Shown: positions 62,077 to 64,000 of the stretch, in pieces
Position numbering within the stretch: position 1 is the stretch's first letter
How the letters are laid out: every line of letters starts with the position of its first letter
NCBI GenBank assembly: GCA_041655765.1
Contig: JBBAEU010000003.1
Location: forward strand, 1-64,000
DNA length: 64,000 bases
From: Brumimicrobium sp041655765
Lineage (GTDB): Bacteria; Bacteroidota; Bacteroidia; Flavobacteriales_D; Crocinitomicaceae
Direction: 5' to 3'
Translations under genes and position numbers: made by a program
Notes under the pieces: model-generated
Seen by the model: only the letters and a program-made list of their open reading frames with translations
The model's database searches: none
What the model was told of the DNA's origin: nothing

Positions 62077-62706
62077 CTATTGTTTGACTATTTCATAACC
62101 ATCAGGGACTTCAACAGAAAACACCTCATCAGGATTTTCAACTTTTTTCTTAATGTTGGTTAATTGAAAAATCATTTCAACTCCATTTTCAACCTTAGAA
62201 AATTGAACAGGGAAGCCAGGTAGATTGTGGTTTAAGATTCTTTGGCTTTCTTTATCAATCTTGATTTCATCAGTTAACCAATAATCAGATTTATCCCCTT
62301 CTGGAGTTGTTACTTCAACCTGATAACAGTTATAACCCAAAATCACTTTACGATTATTACTTTTCTTGATATCTTGATTCTGAACTTGAGTGTCTTCTAC
62401 TTTATCCGTTAAAATAGCTTGTTTCCCGAAAAAGCTATCACTCAGTGATAACGTCACGTTATTTTTTCTATCAACAATAACAGAGGTATTGCTAAATTGT
62501 CCCATTATAAAATTCAATCTTGTTTTATACGGAACAAAATACATTTCCATTTTACTATTTCGAAGCATGGCAATTGTTTGTCTTGCTTCAGGTGAATCTT
62601 CTATTGCCTGTAATTCAATATTATATTGAAAATAGCCTTCTTTGAGTTGGCCATAAGCAACAAAAACATTCATTACCAAACTTATAATAATTATTACTGA
62701 TTTCAT
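62077..62706 (-). CDS. DUF4412-like exported protein
   Basis: A 209-residue protein with signal peptide (residues 1-19, FVAYGQ). The mature domain (EGYFQYNIEL, KMEMYFVPYKTRLNF, NRKVILGYNCYQVEV, YWLTDEI, FSVEVPDGYEIV) has the strand order I associate with DUF4412/GLPGLI-like proteins of Bacteroidota, which are periplasmic and of unknown role. It starts 4 bp after the stop of the OmpA/PD40 gene and ends 18 bp before the giant surface protein gene, so the three may be cotranscribed. Confidence 0.75.
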   Translation of the reverse strand: MKSVIIIISLVMNVFVAYGQLKEGYFQYNIELQAIEDSPEARQTIAMLRNSKMEMYFVPYKTRLNFIMGQFSNTSVIVDRKNNVTLSLSDSFFGKQAILTDKVEDTQVQNQDIKKSNNRKVILGYNCYQVEVTTPEGDKSDYWLTDEIKIDKESQRILNHNLPGFPVQFSKVENGVEMIFQLTNIKKKVENPDEVFSVEVPDGYEIVKQ

Positions 62707-62710
62707 TTTA

Positions 62711-64000
<1,290 letters not shown>

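Overview
The window looks like the chromosome of a member of the Bacteroidota, most likely a flavobacterium-like lineage. It is AT-rich, start codons lack Shine-Dalgarno sequences, many genes are preceded by the Bacteroidota -7 box TAnnTTTG, and it encodes a PorP/SprF-type type IX secretion (T9SS) protein together with several T9SS-sorted surface proteins. No rRNA, tRNA, CRISPR array or intact mobile element was recognised.

Layout. 1-3.4 kb: accessory region with the C-terminal end of a type ISP restriction-modification enzyme, a directly abutting protein with an HNH-like Cys/His pattern, and debris that includes a cytochrome b561-like C-terminus. 3.4-7.3 kb: a self-contained two-component unit (TPR histidine kinase, NarL-type regulator, Cys-rich lipoprotein, frameshifted delta-60-repeat T9SS protein). 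It carries two copies of the dyad ATACG-N8-CGTAT, each exactly 22 bp upstream of a candidate -7 box. 7.3-7.7 kb: an IS30-type transposase remnant. 7.7-11.2 kb: S1/P1 nuclease, polysaccharide flippase, PlsC acyltransferase, small lipoprotein.

11.2-26.9 kb: a minus-strand surface-polysaccharide locus. It holds an MsbA-like exporter, a DegT aminotransferase, an ATP-grasp ligase, a GNAT acetyltransferase, an opine-dehydrogenase-like enzyme, a cobalamin-dependent mutase-like protein with a DxHxxG motif, glycosyltransferases, an orphan ABC-2 permease, a multi-spanning Wzy-like protein and a Gfo/Idh/MocA oxidoreductase. Two glycosyltransferase genes have collapsed to short in-frame remnants. The ATP-grasp/GNAT/opine-DH/B12 quartet is the best candidate for an undescribed pathway, probably one that makes an amino-acid-derived decoration on an amino sugar.

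26.9-31.1 kb: GIY-YIG protein, an 82-bp tandem repeat block and a PKD-rich T9SS protein. 31.1-36 kb: sulfate activation operon (cysH, epimerase, DUF2061, cysC, cysD, cysN). 36-51.2 kb: mostly housekeeping genes (PolB-like exonuclease, ALDH7, purC, trpS, oligopeptide-type binding protein, hutI, purN, PPTase, GGGP-synthase-like protein, ChaN-like protein, LD-carboxypeptidase) plus a PorP/SprF and type-B sorted protein pair. 51.2-64 kb: an ATPase, two glycosyltransferases, a 2365-residue surface protein with 13 Ig-like repeats and a seven-bladed RCC1 propeller, a DUF4412-like protein, and an OmpA/PD40 protein running off the right edge.
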